This document shows positions 50,024 through 51,087 of a stretch of DNA of 51,087 nt, piece after piece; within the stretch, counting starts at the first letter, position 1; the number at the start of each line of letters is the position of its first letter. The translations under genes were made by a program, and so were the position numbers. Under the pieces are notes generated by a model. The model had not been told where the DNA came from, searched no databases, and was given only the letters and a program-made list of their open reading frames with translations. Source of the DNA: Asparagopsis taxiformis. Its lineage: Eukaryota; Rhodophyta; Florideophyceae; Bonnemaisoniales; Bonnemaisoniaceae. Location of the stretch: assembly GCA_030407315.1 (NCBI GenBank), contig JALQPE010000214.1:1-51087 (forward strand). Direction: 5' to 3'.

Positions 50024-50180
50024 GGATGTCCAGCTCAGATGCATTGCTGGCCAGACAGAAAAATATTGCAAAAAACATCGATTTCGGCGGTCGATTGTGC
50101 CGTACGGCACACCCCATCTCAAAAACATGTTCACATGTGCATGTTTTTGAGAATAGCCCAAATTTTAATTCAAATCAGGA
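50024..50180 (-). repeat. Right terminal inverted repeat, 157 bp
   Basis: Reverse complement of the left repeat. GTGCCGTACGGCAC is at 50097-50110 and the CTCAAAAACATG / CATGTTTTTGAG pair at about 50118-50151. The outer end is at TCAGGA, 50175-50180. Confidence 0.92.
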
Positions 50181-51087
50181 TGCAGATATTCGTCTTCTAG
50201 CATGTCAGAACACATTCGTATAACCACATTTGGAGAACCTGAGCCCAGAGCTATCGGTTTTGGCGGGAGCTAAGCCATATCTCATATAATCAGTAACTAC
50301 TTCCCGCCAGCTGAGTGGTGGAACCCCTGCTATTTCTACCAACGAGACATACGGGGTGTCAACTCGGCAATCGTATATGATTTGGTGCTAAATTTATTCA
50401 AGAGACGAATGGGCTTCGAAAAGGAGCCCAACAACGTTCTTCTTGTGATCCATGGGTATAGGACTACTTCTATTCTTCTCCAGGCTTCCACCATAGCCTC
50501 CTCACACCTCCGTTAATGGATCGAATATCCGAACCGCACCTCAACATGCTTTTCTTCTCATCCATGGGTACTGACATCTGCAGATGTGAGTCCCCCTGCC
50601 CAAACAATGTTCTCCAGGCTTGCACCATAGCCTCCTCCATCCACCTCATCTTAATGGCAACATGTGAGATGTCAGTACCGGACAAGTTCTCCAGGCTTCC
50701 TCCGTAGCCACCTCCTCCACCTCCGTCTGTGGGAATCAACACAACATCACCACTGCGTCTTACCTCACATCCACATCTCTCCGGGATGAAAACGGACGGA
50801 CGACATAGGGTTTGTAGACGTTTAGAATCTTGTTAGAAAAAAGTAAACGAAAGAGAAGTTCTCTTCATGGAATGATATCTCGTCCCTGTCGCAATATGTT
50901 CCATTTTCATTTTCTCGGGTTGCACACCCATCATGGGTGATCAAGGCCTGGATCGAACCCTCCGAGGGTCTTCGATGGATAGGACAGATAGTGGAAGGCT
51001 TTTAAGCCTGTGACCAAGCGGCTATTGATTGGTTGGAGGAAGGAAATTACAGAGGAAAATATAGCTGAGTACGGTGCTCGCGATAGC
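50181..51087. other. Gene-free right flank with a short diverged repeat
   Basis: No supported gene. TTCTCCAGGCTT followed by a CCACC-TAGCC-like stretch occurs near 50475, 50610 and 50687 in imperfect copies. Nothing else could be supported. Confidence 0.6.

Larger units (their letters stand above)
46049..50180. mobile_element. 4.1-kb TIR-flanked unit carrying the methyltransferase-SET gene (copy C)
   Basis: The sequence at 46049-46231 is repeated as its reverse complement at 50024-50180. Both ends read inward TCCTGATTTGAATTAAAATT. The only gene between them is the methyltransferase-SET gene on the minus strand, with 245 bp and 448 bp of gene-free sequence between it and the repeats. I could not find a clear target-site duplication (left flank ...GAAGACG, right flank TGCAGAT...). 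No transposase is inside, so the unit is either mobilised by a transposase elsewhere or uses an unrecognised activity of its own protein. Confidence 0.8.

Noticed and set aside
50930..51040. Possible tRNA on the minus strand, from a GGTTCGATCC box
   Set aside because: The flanking bases do not form a T-stem (GAGGG against CAGGC) and no matching acceptor or D-arm is found.

Overview
The window is nuclear DNA from a eukaryote and is built almost entirely of mobile and repeated sequence. It carries a complete chromodomain Ty3/Gypsy retrotransposon, transposases of the CACTA/Plavaka (CMC) type, long intron-poor reading frames with basic nuclear-localisation-like clusters, SET domains, tandem repeats and many palindromes. 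I see no housekeeping gene, rRNA or tRNA, so the host cannot be fixed. A compact red alga or a fungus would fit; the red-alga suggestion is weak.

Layout. 0-2.8 kb: the probable C-terminal end of a transposase facing a coiled-coil gene. 3.0-3.7 kb: two fold-back repeats. 3.9-6.1 kb: a damaged gene for a DNA methyltransferase fused to a SET domain (copy A). 6.1-20.5 kb: a GACAGT-rich repeat tract split by a 13.7 kb chromovirus (6382-20068) with 5-bp target duplications (ATTTG) and nearly identical 665-bp LTRs. This element reads on the minus strand (gag, protease, pol) and carries a long extra ORF on the opposite strand. 22.3-26.1 kb: a CMC-type transposase. 26.2-26.5 kb: three palindromic repeat units. 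27.2-34.1 kb: the central cluster, a ParB-like/2-oxoglutarate-Fe(II) dioxygenase gene followed by a ParB-like/adenine-type methyltransferase/SET gene (copy B). 34.45 kb: the same palindrome again. 35.0-37.7 kb: a second, 5'-truncated dioxygenase paralogue on the minus strand, running into a 43-bp satellite. 38.2-39.8 kb: degenerate repeats. 40.4-45.8 kb: another CMC-type transposase facing a coiled-coil gene. 46.05-50.18 kb: a third methyltransferase-SET gene (copy C) enclosed by ~160-180 bp terminal inverted repeats.

How it may work together (inference). The recurring cargo is a pair of chromatin and DNA modifiers. One protein joins a ParB/sulfiredoxin-like domain, a beta-class (motif IV before motif I) DNA methyltransferase and a SET domain. 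The other joins the same ParB-like domain to a dioxygenase with an HxD...H iron site. ParB-methyltransferase fusions are a known phage and bacterial architecture; the addition of SET, the dioxygenase partner and the palindrome-flanked mobile setting are the unusual parts. A DNA-methyl writer, a possible oxidiser and a histone writer carried by transposable units would be a self-contained epigenetic module of a mobile element.

A caution. Nine of the ten frame breaks I found have the same sign (one base appears to be missing), and seven of these nine lie at homopolymers of four or more bases. Many apparent pseudogenes may therefore be intact genes with sequence-calling errors.
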